From: Pseudeuparius sepicola | Taxonomy: Eukaryota; Arthropoda; Insecta; Coleoptera; Anthribidae | Direction of reading: 5' to 3' | Assembly: GCA_963920635.1 (NCBI GenBank) | Contig: OY987301.1 | Location: 16,596,501-16,660,500 of the forward strand | DNA length: 64,000 nucleotides | Shown: one piece after another, positions 22,430-35,075 of the stretch | Position numbering within the stretch: the first letter of the stretch is position 1 | Layout: every line of letters starts with the position of its first letter | Translations under genes and position numbers: made by a program | The notes under the pieces: model-generated | Told to the model about the DNA's origin: nothing | What the model saw: only the letters and a program-made list of their open reading frames with translations | Database searches by the model: none

Positions 22430-25039
22430 TGAGACATGTTTTTGAAATCGGCGAAAGAGGACAGTAAATAAAAATATCAGCATAATTAATCGTGTATGTG
22501 TTGTGATCTTTGTAGGGATTGTAGAATCGTGGCCAATTAATTAAATGAGGCGACGACAAAATGTTGTGCTTAGTGCCAATTAGAAGAAATGAAAATAAAA
22601 TTATATCCCTATTTACAACTTTTTTTCAATACAAATATGTATCATTACAGCCCATTTTGTTGGAATAATCATTATTGTTTTTAATTTGATCAGAAGAGTA
22701 AAAAAGTATTTGCTATCTTTATTTTTTTTTTTATTTTTGCAGAAAGTAAATATTTTTCTCTTTTGTAAAGTTTGATGTTTGAGGTGACGGAACCATGGAG
22801 GGCATGCACTCAGGGTATAAGGGAAGAATTTATAAAACTGCTATCTAGGAATGTACTTGGTGAAAATTTCAGGAGTAATATCACTAGTGGTGTGCCTATT
22901 ATCTATTATTAGGCATACCACGATTTGTATTTAGGAAGAGAATTTAATAACTGCAAATAATTTACCTAATTATTCAATGTGTAGGTAGGCACAATTTAAC
23001 AACTAAGCTTCTTAGGAAAAAAATAACTTCAGAATTTATAAATATTTCACCTATATCAATAAATTTAAATGCCATGCTTAAAAGTTAAAGTCTATTGACA
23101 GCTGTCATTAAGGAGCCTTCGTTCTGAATATATTCTTTCTGTGCTAATAATGTAAGATATTCAACGATCAAAGTGTTAACTTAAAGTATATCTTCTAGTC
23201 TTATATTAAATTTTGTAGGCAATCTGAAGAATTTATCAGTTTATCAGTTCTAGCTTAGTACCACAATATTTGGCGTAAGTACGGCGTAACTAAGAGAGTA
23301 GGATTTCAGCGCAAGTACTACCACTAGGAATGGAATGGGATGAATTTTAAAACAGCGAGTCGTTTTTATTCACATGTTGCTGGAATTAATGAATGTTGGC
23401 AATAATTTGAAGGAACAAAGTGATAGAGACATGAAATTCAAAATAACATTTCGATATATTTATGCCGGTTTCTATTAGTTTTAGGATTTGTAATGGCTTA
23501 AAAAATGCAGAAGTAGTTATCGCATTGGCAAAGCAGGTTTTTTGAAGTGATAGATATTTGCGAATGCATCAATTAAGAACAGAAAACAATTACAGGGCGA
23601 GTCAGGTTTTTATAGCAAAACTATTTTTATAAGAAGATAGAAAATTACACTTTAAAACAAAAATTTAATATTAATATAAGTCCACAAACGCTTCATTTTC
23701 AAGATATCTACAAGGTGTTAAATTTTCAAAAAAATATCGAATATTTTTATACGTTCCTAAAAACTAGAGATATTGAAGTTAATTTTGGTATAAAACATAT
23801 CCAGGTACATAGCAACATTATGTGTTAATTTCCTAATTTTCATGTAACCAGTAGCGGAGGAAAGGAGGTAGAGGTATTAATTCAACAAAAAAGGTGATAC
23901 TGTTCTGTATAAAATTATAACTCAAAATTTAATTTCGAACAAAAATTATCTCTTGGTCTTTTCGATATCTGTTATGGTTTCATGTCTAATGTCGATTAAT
24001 GTTAATTCGCAAAGAAAAATGTACAAATAAACTAAAATTATTTCTCTTAAATGTGATGTAAAAATTAATTAAGTTATCAGACCGTTCCCCCCACAACTAG
24101 GGTTGCCACTTTTATTTCAGAAAATAAAGTATACCGATTGGTTGTTAAAGATAGGAAAAAAGTACATTGTATCAAAATAAACCTAACCTATTTACTTTAC
24201 TTTATTCTTTTGTTGCGAAACTGCAGTGCAGTCTATATTCAAGTTAAGATTAAATAATTAATTTTTCATCAAATTCAGAGACGTTTTGTTCCTGTCTACC
24301 CTCCACAATATTCATTACAGAAAAAACTATCTCTAGCAATGCTAAAGTGGCGGGATCGACAACAGAAATAAAATTAATTTGTTCCTACAAATCATCATTC
24401 GTCTCATTAAATATTTGTCTCCATTTTTTGCAATGGATAATTCTGGAAAACTTTCAGAACTATACCTAATATTTGATCATAATAATTTGTTTAACAATGA
24501 ACTTTCCCCATAAAGATCATCTTTATTTATACTGAATTTTTGCAGCTTTAAATTTTAAACATATTGTTAACAAAATGGTCAAATTCAACATTGCTTCTTA
24601 ACTTTATATTGCTTAGTATCACTTTATATTGCAGTTTGTGTCACTAAAATCAAACCATTTACCTACTCTAACATAATAAAATGTAATAATATTAATAATT
24701 AATAAGGCTTTGTCAACAAATAATAAAAGAAAATTCTGTGTATTATTTTTTTGTCTGTTTCAAACTATGTGAAATAAAATATGTTCGCGTACTTTATTGT
24801 TGTCTTAAAGTACACTTGACCAAAATAGAGTACAATACTGTACGGGTGGCAACCCCATACAGCGCTCTAACTCTACTTAGAAAAGTACAGGGAATAACAA
24901 AACCTGTAATTTGAGTCCAAACATTTTTTGTACAACTAGCTGAATAAACTAGTGAATTTTAAAGATTTATTCATTTGAAAAGATATTTCCAAAATATGCA
25001 TAATGACACTATTTTAAAAGTCATAGCTGCTAAATTAGT

Positions 25040-25098
<59 letters not shown>

Positions 25099-25920
25099 TT
25101 CTAGCACCTATAACTTAACTATAAAATAGTGTCATTAGTATCTGTGACTATTTTTAAAATACCCCTATTTTTTGTAAACCTTTCAAATTCACTGGTTTTT
25201 CTAGCTACTTGTAAATAAAATTTTGTTGATACAAGCAACCCAACATACTTTTGATGTCATTTTATTTCCAGCCTTAACGCTATCGAAGGTGAAGCGTTTA
25301 TGGACCTATATCGATGTGAAATTTTCGTTTTAAAATGCTACTCATTTTCTATCCATTGTTAAAGCCCTGCTACAAAAACTTGAATATTTCCAAAAGTCGA
25401 ATGTGCATCTATACATAGACAATGTGTTTCAAAAAACATGGACAGATTTCTATCGCAGAAAATGTTATATGTTTTAATATAATCATGACGTCTCGGTTGC
25501 CGTTTTATAAAGTTATGCAAGGTGTATTTTTATCATGCCTATCCAGATATCGGCGACTAAATGCTTCAAATGTTCACTAGTAAAAAAGTACCAATAATTA
25601 TTCGTACGCGAATTTTATATCTTCCTACCTACCAAATTCATGGTAAAAAGTGGAAGACTTCTTTCAAAATTTGTATTTTTTTCGGGTAAGAAATTGTCGT
25701 AAAAAACATTATTCAAAGGAAACCCGCAGTATTTTTCTCAGTATTTCAGAAGTCAAGTTGAAATTTTAAAAAATATTTGAAGTTGTGTCAAAGGTTTCCT
25801 TATTTTTTGTTTTAAGACGGCCTTCCATCTTGGCGATGTGGACACCATATTTAAATAAACACAGAGATCATTGGGTGTCACTCTAGTATCTAGTAGCACT
25901 AGTAGGGAGAGATTTTAATT
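22430..25920. other. Long gene-less stretch
   Basis: No gene recognised. CAGGGCGAGTCAGGTTTTTA at 23593, a GTGTTAAATTTTCAA block and CATGTAACCAGTAGCGGAGG up to about 23880 look like a divergent single arm of the 10928-12128 family. (TA)n occupies about 25043-25094. The remainder is unrecognised AT-rich DNA. Confidence 0.45.
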
Positions 25921-25996
25921 AAAAAAACTTTTTGACGTGAATGGTCAATTTATTTAATCAGCCTTATAATATTAAAACAGCCTTTGTCTCCAGTTT

Positions 25997-26797
25997 CTAG
26001 TAGATTGAATGATGCAAACCCCAGGGGTAGTAATGTCCACCGGTACCTTGACCTTGTTGGGCCCAGATGTTGAGGGGGTAGTGAGGGTAGCCGATCATGT
26101 GTCCTGAAAATAGAAAATATAAAAAAATACTTGTACATAGTACGTATCCAAATAGACTAGTTTTGCATATTTCTAGTAATTATATTACTACATGAATATT
26201 AGTGCTTTCAGTTTTAACTCAGTGTGATTAACAATCAAAGATATTTACTCTACTTTCTCTATGATTTTTGACCATCTGGTAAGCGTTTTTAATAATATTT
26301 ATAAAAAAGTAGTAATTAATACCTTTAATGGTGTTGGGAAACTCCTTGTGTAGGTAAGGGCCGTAGGACTCCTGTCCGCCATAAGGATGCTCGATACCGT
26401 ATTCATGTCCGAGCACAGAGTGCATCGCGGCTTGTTGATCCTGAGCAACGATCTGCTCCACCACGGGGTGTTTGCCGATCTGTCCTACGGGGTGTTCCTC
26501 GATCACTTGTTCGTGGGCCTTGGTGGGTCCCCACAGGTGTTGGTACAGCGGGTGCACGTACTGTTGTCCGTATTGGTGGAAAAGCGGGTGCACGGACTCT
26601 TGTCCGTATTGGTGGATCAGCGGGTGCTCATACTGTTGTCCGTAAATGCCTTGGTGGTAGCCGTAGGGCCACTGCTGTTGGACGGGTCCCCACTGGCCGG
26701 CCAGCTGCTTGTGCAGCCAGATATTGGGCCAGACTCCGGATTCCAGAGGACCGGCGCAGGCAAGGGCGACCAAGCTCAAAACGATGAGGCACTTCAT
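25997..26797 (-). CDS. Secreted His/Gln/Tyr-rich protein, paralogue 3 of 3
   Basis: Minus strand exons 26797-26323 and 26103-25997 (phase-1 intron) encode 193 residues, the same length as paralogue 2. Signal peptide MKCLIVLSLVALACA; mature start GPLESGVWPNIWLHKQ; repeated HPLIHQYGQES-type units; acidic motif VIEEHPVGQIGKHPVVEQIV; exon 1 ends KEFPNTIK. Exon 2 encodes GHMIGYPHYPLN to HHSIY, with IG and TG replacements relative to its siblings. AATAAA is at 25954-25949. The high identity implies recent duplication or gene conversion. Confidence 0.9.
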
Positions 26798-26843
26798 GGC
26801 TACAAGAATCGTTGCGAGAATGGCTTTTGTCGGATGCGGCAGG

Positions 26844-26851
26844 TTTTTATA
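26844..26851 (-). promoter_or_regulatory. TATA box of paralogue 3
   Basis: TATAAAAA on the minus strand, about 50 bp upstream of the ATG at 26797. Confidence 0.75.
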
Positions 26852-27099
26852 TGCTTTATTATCGTTTCGGTTATTGAGACAATAGGCGGTTGAATGGCAG
26901 AAAATTCTATTTTTTAAAATTCAGACATGTTATTGAAATGATTGAAGGGGGACAATAATTAACAATATCGTTGTAATTAATCATGCTAAATAACTGATAT
27001 GGTTGTGTTTTTGTATTTACGGCGAATATAGACTATTAACTAAATTACGAATTCAGTTATTTGTAATACTTAATTAAATATTAAAAAATATATAAAAAT

Positions 27100-29500
27100 T
27101 AACTATTTTTTAAGTTAAAAATTATTAGAAAAACATTTCCAACTTTCTCTCGCCATAACAGCTTTTTTTAAAAAAATATAAAGATTATAAATTAGGTATA
27201 ATGTTTCAAGATATTAAAAAGTTGTTATAAAAATTTATAAACAACCTACCTACGAGAAAATCGCATTATTATCTAGACTTTGTTATTATTAGATTAAACG
27301 TAAAATCACTTTTTACTAATATCCTATAAATTTTATTATTAATAGTGTTAGTAAAAGGTGGGATATTTTTATATTGCGATATTTCCCAAACGAAATTTAT
27401 TGAATTGCTAAATTTTACTTTTAATTCCAATTCTTTTGAGAATACATTTTATATAAGCATATTTTTGGAACTCCAATGGGTAGTTCTATTTCACCCATAA
27501 TATCTCAATATGTGATGGGTGACCTTATAGATGAATGTTTGTCCAGAATTTCTTAGCAGCTTTTTTTCTTAAAAAAATATGTAGGTGATATTATTTGTTG
27601 TATTCCCAATAACAAAGTGGATGCAATTTTAACAATTTTTAACAACTACAACTCAATTTTTCAATTTACTATTGAGTTTGAGAATGATAATTTAATTACT
27701 TTTTTAGATACCAAGATTTTAAAACATAAAACCACAAAGTCTGTGAGATACATAAATTATTATTCGTATCATAGCAAAAGAATGAAAATGAATTTGGTTT
27801 TAGCCCTAAAAATAGAATAGAAAAACTAGTGGATAGTCCATCCATCTCGAGATCCATCTTTATTATAAAAAAATTTAGGCAACAGAGACATTCTTATAGA
27901 AAATTCGTACCCAAAAAAATTCTTGATAATAGTTATTTATGTACCAAGGCACTGAAGTTCAACTTTTTATGACTCATGTGGAGTTTAGGTGCTGAACTGA
28001 ACTGAACTTCAGTGCCGAGGTACATATTATATTTTTCTTGAAATCGGAAAAAAAATGTTTTATTAGGCAAGAAAATAATAATAAGGGATCACCCGTCCAC
28101 GAACCGACTACGCGCGGCGTTGCTTGACTTTACCGATCGCTCTACCTAGCACAAGCATAATGATGTACGGCACCTTCTGACAGAAAAACCAAACTGCTGC
28201 TTCTTGTGCAGCTTACACAACAAATCTATTGTTTTTCAAATTTACTAAAATATGTATACTGAAGGATTGCGCTTCTATAGGAAACAATTTCGCAATGTGT
28301 ACGAAAAGTTAAATGAGCCTTTATCGGCCGGGATTTGAATATTTGGTCACTTTTGACGGGCGATTTCTTCGCGTCTAACGTTTGATGTTTACATCTCGCC
28401 AAGGCCTACTTATTGAAAAAATCGTACAATAATGGGCTACATTATTGTACGATTTCTGTGCTTTTAATGACGATTTTGGGACATTTTAATGCCGATTTCA
28501 AGAAAAATAATTTTTAATACCAGAACAAGTCAAAACGTGCAAAATCAAAATAATAATTTAGCTAATAGCTAATATAATTTTTTATAATTTTTTAACATTC
28601 ATAAAAGGATTAACTACAAAAATTGTTAAAAATTTCAAAGGAGAACAAAAAATATATAAAAAAATATATAATAATAAAAAAGATAAAACACCTGCATTAC
28701 ATCAGAACAATATTATTTACTGTATTCCCTGTAACAAATGTAATAAAAAATATAGTATAGGACAAATATCACAAAATTTGAAAAATATAATATCGGGGTA
28801 TAAAAGTGATGCTAGGCTAAATAAAAAAATTTCAGCACTAGCGGAGCATATTAATGTTACAGGTCATTTTGCTAATTTTAACAACAACAAAATTGTGCAT
28901 AAAGAAAAAGATTTATATAAGAGCCTTTCTTTAGAAATGGTATAGAAATTAATAGAGAGGACAATAGTATGAATAAATATTAATGATTTCAGTAATATTT
29001 TTTCTTATATTTTAATTTTGGACAAAAATAATTAAAACTCACTGAAACTCTTAACCTAATGATAATATGTAACCTAAAATGTTGTACCTATTTATAATTG
29101 TCAAAAAATGTCAAATTTTCTTTTCTATGAAGTAATATTTTTTTTTTGTCTTTTGACGTTAAATCTCACATTTTTTTGTTTATAATAACCTAGAATAATA
29201 TCCAAAAATGAAAAACAATATGTGTAACTATTGAAACTTTTTAATATTCTTGAAACCTTATACCTAAGTTTTATATTTATAATATTTATAATCTTTTTAA
29301 AAAACTATTACGGTGAGAGAAAATTGGAAATGTTTTTCTAATAATTTTTAACTTTAATAAATAGGTAATTTTTATAATTTAATTTTTTTTAAATATTTAC
29401 ATTATTATAAATAACTTTTAGTCCTAAAGGAGTTCCAAAATAGGAACGAAAGCTTGGTATATTTTAAATGATGTTAAATAAAGTCTTTGGCTTTGAACCC
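27100..29500 (+). mobile_element. Penelope-like element relic with inverted terminal copies
   Basis: The plus strand carries decayed Penelope reverse transcriptase. GTPMGSSISPIISQYVMGDL (about 27468) is followed by a stop, then KYVGDIICCIPNNK (catalytic YVDD changed to YVGD) and FQFTIEFENDNLITFLDTKI. After an inserted repeat (27929-28508), a GIY-YIG endonuclease follows at about 28700-28945: NIIYCIPCNKCNKKYSIGQI, ALAEHINVTGHFANF, and LEMV before a stop. About 135 bp at 27105-27240 recurs inverted at about 29215-29345 (shared ATTATTAGAAAAACATTTCC), resembling the inverted pseudo-LTRs known for this class. It is non-functional. Confidence 0.82.
27929..28508 (-). repeat. Dispersed ~600-bp repeat, copy C, inside the Penelope relic
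   Basis: Reverse complement of the repeats at 170-797 and 43998-44592. It separates the RT part from the GIY-YIG part of the Penelope-like relic, so it inserted after that element. Confidence 0.78.
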
Positions 29501-30172
29501 GTGATATTCATTACACTTAACATATCTACAAGCCGTGATTTCTAAAAAATATCTCTAATGTTTATATATTTAAAGAAACAATTCTGAAACTATAAATCTA
29601 CTTAAGGAACCATTGCGTACATAGTTGTTTTTTTATCGTGTGATGACTATTTTAATATCAACTGAAATATAGTTACGTATTTGACAAAAAAGTTTATCAA
29701 AATCGGTCACCAAGTAATACAGATTTTACAAAGGTGGTAACTAAATTCTTAATTTGGACACATTGTATATTTTTCATCAATGGAAGCTAATGACGAATTA
29801 ATTATCGAAAATATATACTGCCTTCAAATAAAACTGATCACATTCCACATGATCAGTTTTGAACATTCTATTGTATCTTGTGGATCTAAACTTCCCAAAC
29901 ACCCAAGAAATTTACTTACATAGCTAGAGTAAGTATTAGGAAAATGTTAAATTTGACAAAAGTCGTCTCCAGGTGTATTTTTGAAAGAAAATGCAATTAC
30001 AACAGAAATGTTTATTTCAAATTAACATTCTATAAATACATTGTGATATTACAAACTGATGAAGTCAAAAACATTTTTTTCTTCGCGCAGATTAGATAAA
30101 AAATTTAATTGCATTTCTCATTAAATGCCCGATGATTAATTTCATGTTACACCTTTTATACGATAAATTTAA
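29500..30172. other. Gene-less stretch before the 30.2-kb gene
   Basis: No coding sequence seen. ACTGATCACATTCC and CATGATCAGTTTTGA form a small imperfect palindrome near 29830-29860. Confidence 0.35.
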
Positions 30173-30180
30173 TATAAAAA
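30173..30180 (+). promoter_or_regulatory. TATA box of the 30.2-kb gene
   Basis: TATAAAAA followed by GGCCCC, 68 bp before the ATG. It is the only good TATA match close to this start. Confidence 0.75.
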
Positions 30181-30240
30181 GGCCCCTGCTTTCTGGAAAA
30201 ACTATATTCGGTTACCTACAGACCTAATACCAGCCACACC

Positions 30241-30927
30241 ATGAAGTGCCTCATTCTCCTTTCTCTCGTCGCCCTCAGCCTTGGGGCAGTCGTTCCCTTC
30301 GGCGGAGATTACCAGCATCTCCTCCACTACCTGGAACATGTCTATGGATATGAACACCCCATCCCCACTCCATACGCTCACCCATACTTTGGCCAACACC
30401 AAGTACCCGTCCACGAGCAAGTTGTCGAGGAGCAACCAATCGCTCATGTGGGAACTTCCTTTGCAATGTACCTACGTCGAATTTTATATACTTGTTTATA
30501 TTTCCAGGCTGCTGGCCACGAAGTAGTGCAACAACAAGTCGTTAAAGACTACGGCCTACCAGTATACCACCAATACCCCCACGAGCAAGTAGTTGAAGAA
30601 CATCAAGTTGATCACTTTGGAGACCACGACGTCGTTGGACAAACTGTCGTCAAGGATCCTGTTGTTGTCCCCAGTCACTACGGAATTCAATCCGGGTATG
30701 CCGGTCAATACTACAATCCATACGTGCACTCTGAGTACCCATATGGTTTCTTGAAAGGTAATTTTAATTTACTATTTAAGTTTGAGTTGGTCTATTTGGC
30801 CTTTTGTAATATATTATTTTTGTACGCAGGATACTACGGTAACTACGTGGCTGGACACTACAACCCACTGTACCACCAAGCCGGTATTTACGATCATTAT
30901 TACCCAGCGTATCATCATTATTACTGA
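30241..30927 (+). CDS. Secreted His/Tyr/Val-rich structural protein, three exons
   Basis: Proposed exons are 30241-30447, 30508-30757 and 30830-30927, giving 184 residues. MKCLILLSLVALSLGA is the signal peptide. The 60-bp first intron (donor GTGGGA, acceptor TATTTCCAG) is in phase and stop-free, so reading through it would also give an ORF (204 residues). Splicing is preferred because it makes EEQPIAHAAGHEVVQQQVV align without gaps to the second copy EEHQVDHFGDHDVVGQTVV. The second intron is phase 1 after EYPYGFLK and splits glycine, as in the other family members. Exon 3 is His/Tyr-rich (YHQAGIYDHYYPAYHHYY). AATAAA is at 30965-30970. The two acidic motifs link it to the 15.1/21.4/26.0- and 38.5-kb genes. 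Function inferred as extracellular structural. Confidence 0.85.
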   Translation: MKCLILLSLVALSLGAVVPFGGDYQHLLHYLEHVYGYEHPIPTPYAHPYFGQHQVPVHEQVVEEQPIAHVGTSFAMYLRRILYTCLYFQAAGHEVVQQQVVKDYGLPVYHQYPHEQVVEEHQVDHFGDHDVVGQTVVKDPVVVPSHYGIQSGYAGQYYNPYVHSEYPYGFLKGNFNLLFKFELVYLAFCNILFLYAGYYGNYVAGHYNPLYHQAGIYDHYYPAYHHYY

Positions 30928-30974
30928 AGCGTGACATGTGACTTGTATTTTTTTAACGGACGATAATAAATTAT

Positions 30975-32790
30975 AGCTCAATATAAATAAGTGAATTTTA
31001 TTTCTACCACACTAATATTTGACAATAAAGAATTAGTTAATTAAATTAAATATTATTTTGAATATTTAATATAACCCTTATTTATACAGAGAATATAAAC
31101 AAGGATATAACTATACCTTTCCAGGATGTTCTGCCACTATTTAAAATATTTAATATTAATCTTTCTTAGAGTATCAGTAATCATTAATAAGAATAAGAAA
31201 ACAGTAAAATAACACCATCCGTCTAAGGATAGGGACAGAATATAGAAATGGAAGCCACTCCCACGGTGTTATACAAATAAGAAAAATCGCACAATCATTC
31301 TCAATAGGAACGTTGAAAACTAAATTTATTTTAACAATAGGTATTGAAACCACTAACAATAAATTTGCCATAGGTAGTTCTGCAATTAGCTAGCACTTAT
31401 CTTTCTCTAGAGCACTAGCAAGAAAGCACCTAACTATTGTAGGTAATTATCACATCAGGACTTATGCAACGATTCTTATTAATAAATAAATTGGTAAAAG
31501 TTTCTGTTTCTGAATACATTATTTTTAAATTAAAAAAGGTTCCATTATCCATCTGCTTGAACCAAAATAATATTTTTCTAATTTAATATAAAAGAATATT
31601 TTTATAATTCACATTGTTATCCCAATCCACATGAATTAACAGTTTTTGGTGGAATCACTTCTTTCATCTTTGTTTTATTATTAATTAACGACAGGGATAG
31701 TTCCGTTTTTACAGTGCGCGCCTTTTTGAGTTGTTTCGACAAACTAATCGAGGCAGAAATCCTCATTTTTCTTGAAATCAGTACCCACAATACAGGCAAA
31801 AAATTATAAGGCATGTTTATATCTGTAAGTTTAGGAATTCTTCATAATATAGCAATTGTAGTTTTAAATTTCCAATTATAAAGAAGTAGGTACTTTCACA
31901 AACGCGTATGCCACTTTGGTGTATGTGACCTCAAAAGTTAATTTAAATTACAAAATTACGTACCGATGGATAATTATGCTCAAATATTTAGTTTTGGCGG
32001 TCAGGGAAGAGCGACAAGCAGCAGAGCTAAGCATAAAAACTTGAAAAAGCATCCAAGTAGTATTTAGGGCTTTTATTAAAGTTTTTTGAAAAATACTTTT
32101 AGTATTTCGTCCAACACTATAAAAACAGATATTTCACACAATATTCATTTGAGTCAGTCCCTGTGTAAAATGATTCATTTGATTTGATTATATTTTATTA
32201 ACAAAATATTACCTTTAATTTCAAAGTCCTAAAAATATTTAGGAATTTCCATTTTCACCGGCATATCTACATTATGTTATGGAATGTGCTAAATCATACA
32301 GGGTGTTCTGCTTAAAAAACATAATCCCCGTATTCCACAGTTTTAAAGAAAACCCCGTAGAGGTTTTTTTTTACAGCCGTGGAAAACTTCAGATAAGCAT
32401 CTGCACAAAAAAAACTGTTTTTCTAGCCTTGAAAATTAAAATGCCAGGGTGTTCTTCTTGGATGGGTCACACACACACTATGCTGCTTTTTTAACAAATT
32501 ATCCCTTAGTTGGGAACGAAATACCGAAACGAGAGGCCCATATCGCTGCAAAATATTTAAGGGATCGATTATACTAATAAAATAATATCTATCATAAATA
32601 AATTATAATAGGTATCTATCGTATACAATAATGTATGACTGACAGTTTTGCAAATTTTAAACTACTAATCCTAAAATTAAAATAAACAACATGTTTTTCA
32701 AAATATTTTCCTTGAATCGTTTATCTGCAGGAAATCTAATACAAATATACATATTGCAACTATGATCTGAAACAGTTATCACAGACAATA
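30975..32790. other. Gene-less stretch
   Basis: No gene recognised. A single terminus-like CAGGGTGTTCTGCTTAAAAA at about 32299 may be half of a degraded TA-flanked element. Confidence 0.4.
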
Positions 32791-32903
32791 GACCAAATTA
32801 AGTATAAAAGGGGGCTTTAAATTATAAATAGTATAAATAACTTCCCTAGTTGCTCGTTGGTAAAGTCTGAAATTTGTATTTCTTTATACATATTCAACCA
32901 AAA

Positions 32904-33261
32904 ATGAATATATCAAAGTTGTTGCTTTTTTGCTTTTGCTGGAGTGTTTGCGATATTGGCAGCTCCTCGCAGGACTCAGTTCCTCAAGAAGAGGATAATG
33001 TATCAGAAGGAATATGATATTTTAAATTTTCTAAATACATTTAAACAATTATTTATATAATTAGTTAAAGTCCCAGATTTATATTATTTAAAAATTTAAA
33101 ACATTTCAGTTTCTGTGCAAGTATCGCCAAGAAACGTGTACTGCGATGGTACCACCCGCCACTGCGTGGCTGTCACTAGTAGGAACATGACTATGGCAAG
33201 GCAGATGCCTGCTATATTAACTACAATACTGTGCATAGACGTAACTAGGTCGTATTTTTAG
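32904..33261 (+). pseudogene. Broken relative of the cysteine-rich peptide gene
   Basis: TATAAAAG at about 32802 precedes an ATG at 32904 that opens a signal-like peptide (MNISKLLLFCFCWSVCDIGS) and reaches a stop at 33015-33017. A likely acceptor (ACATTTCAG, 33101-33109) leads to a segment encoding VYCDGTTRHCVA, which matches YCDGTTCICG of the 36.1-kb peptide at both protein and DNA level. No GT donor in the matching phase joins the two parts, and most cysteines expected of the fold are missing. It is therefore read as a decayed or incompletely understood paralogue. Confidence 0.5.
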
Positions 33262-35070
33262 GGGCGGCTGATCAGGACCGGCCCAAGATTTTGCGGGGCC
33301 GGGTGCCGCATGAAAATGCGGGGCCCCGACAAGGAATTATTTAATCCATTAAGAAGAAATTTTTGAAAGTCGGTGCGGTACTTACAGAGGTATATTTTTT
33401 ACATGTCATTCTGTAAAATGGTAGGCCGGGGACACGAGTTTGGATCACTTCTGTGACGTATATAGGAATTAATTTCGAGTGGTGGAGGGACAATTTTTGT
33501 GTCTTTTTTTAAACAAATAAAAATATATATATATAAATAATTCTAGAAAATGCGCCGCAGGCGAAATTTTTTAAAAATTTGAAGAAAAATTACATAAAAT
33601 TAGTCTTGGGAAATCCCAATATCTTCAAATTTACAAGCTGGAGTGAATATTTTCAAATTCCGAAATGGGTTCGGTCCCGCCCTTCTAAATACGTTAACTG
33701 ATTGGATCACCCTCTACCACCCTTGAGGTGCCACACCCAAAAACGTTAATTTTAAGGCTTCAAAAAATAATGTATAGGTCTATCTACTGGTAATTTTGAA
33801 TCATCTTTAATTCATTAAAAAAAACATTATGAAAAACTAGAGGTTTCCGAGTAGAAACCAGAGAAAAAATGTTGGGAATGTCTGCTATTTTGTGATGCAA
33901 GATACATAGTACATATTATAACGAAACATAGTACATATTATAACAAAACAACAATACACTGGATGAATAACAAAATAAAAGTCTGGAGTCTGGCACAGCA
34001 AAAGGACATTCTCCGACGCCCGTCTCGTCTCTCTTTCTCTCGGCAGCAGGCACGGTGTGTTCGCTCTCGCTTGCGCGTTTAAATTTCAGTCGGATTTTGT
34101 GGGGGCACAAGGCGCAAGATTCCGCAAGAGCCAGCGATTCGTCGAAACTGGTGAATTTAAAGAGGCGTGTGCGGTGTTCGCCGTGTTGCGTAACGTTGCG
34201 TTCTCAGAATGTTAGATCTATTCTGTTTACGAGAAGCATATCTTCGCACATCCTTTACATTTTAGGGAGGGCTAATAGAAATTTAGGTACTTATCTACGT
34301 GTTTAATCAGTAGTATTTGGTCCATCAATAAATAGGCGGTGTAATAATATTATCTATCTATTTTTTATTCCAACATATAAGTATTAAATTACAGTGTCTA
34401 TGCTGTATATTCTCTATTCAGTCCAGTCCTTTGAGTAGTCAATCCCAGGAAGGAGTCAAAGCTTTATGGACATTATAAAATACGTGAGACGAAAATTCCC
34501 CTGTGTAGGAACCAAGTTTTGACACAATATTTTGATATCACACACGGTGATAGGTGCCAGTATGTGGGTACTTGGATACTTTTTCGAGATATTATGTTTG
34601 ATGATAATGATCCATCAGTAAGTAATTTTGTAATTTAAATTAACTTTTGAGACAATGCACCAAAGTGGCATAGGTGTTTGTGTAAGTAGACATAAACGGC
34701 CTTATAATTCTTTGCCTGTGTTGTAAGTAGGAAGGAATATTGTCAATGGGGCATTAAAATAATTAACTGCCACTTGCAATATCTTTGCAATAAGGGTACA
34801 AGTAGAGTAGGTACTTAGGTTATATTCATAAGGTAGATTGCAATATTTCACACAAATTCGAAAGTACTAAGAGGGGACAACTCGGCCGACTCGGGTGAAT
34901 TTCAAGGCTATTGTTTTTGCCTTTTTTAAAAGTAATGAACAAGAAGGTTTTTGACATCATTTAGCACCCAGTAATTACAAAAAAATTGTTTGATAATCGA
35001 CAGTTTACAAAAAAATGCATACAACGATATTTAAATACAAACTCTGATTTTATATTGTATTTTTATGCAA
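33262..35070. other. Gene-less stretch with a GC-rich island
   Basis: CAGGACCGGCCCAAGATTTT at about 33275 resembles a terminal sequence of a common insect repeat. About 34000-34210 is notably GC-rich against its surroundings and without a convincing ORF; it may be the remains of an element. Confidence 0.4.
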
Positions 35071-35075
35071 ATATA

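Noticed and set aside
33275..33320. CAGGACCGGCCCAAG considered as the end of an intact hAT element
   Set aside because: No matching right end or target duplication was found, so only a fragment can be claimed.
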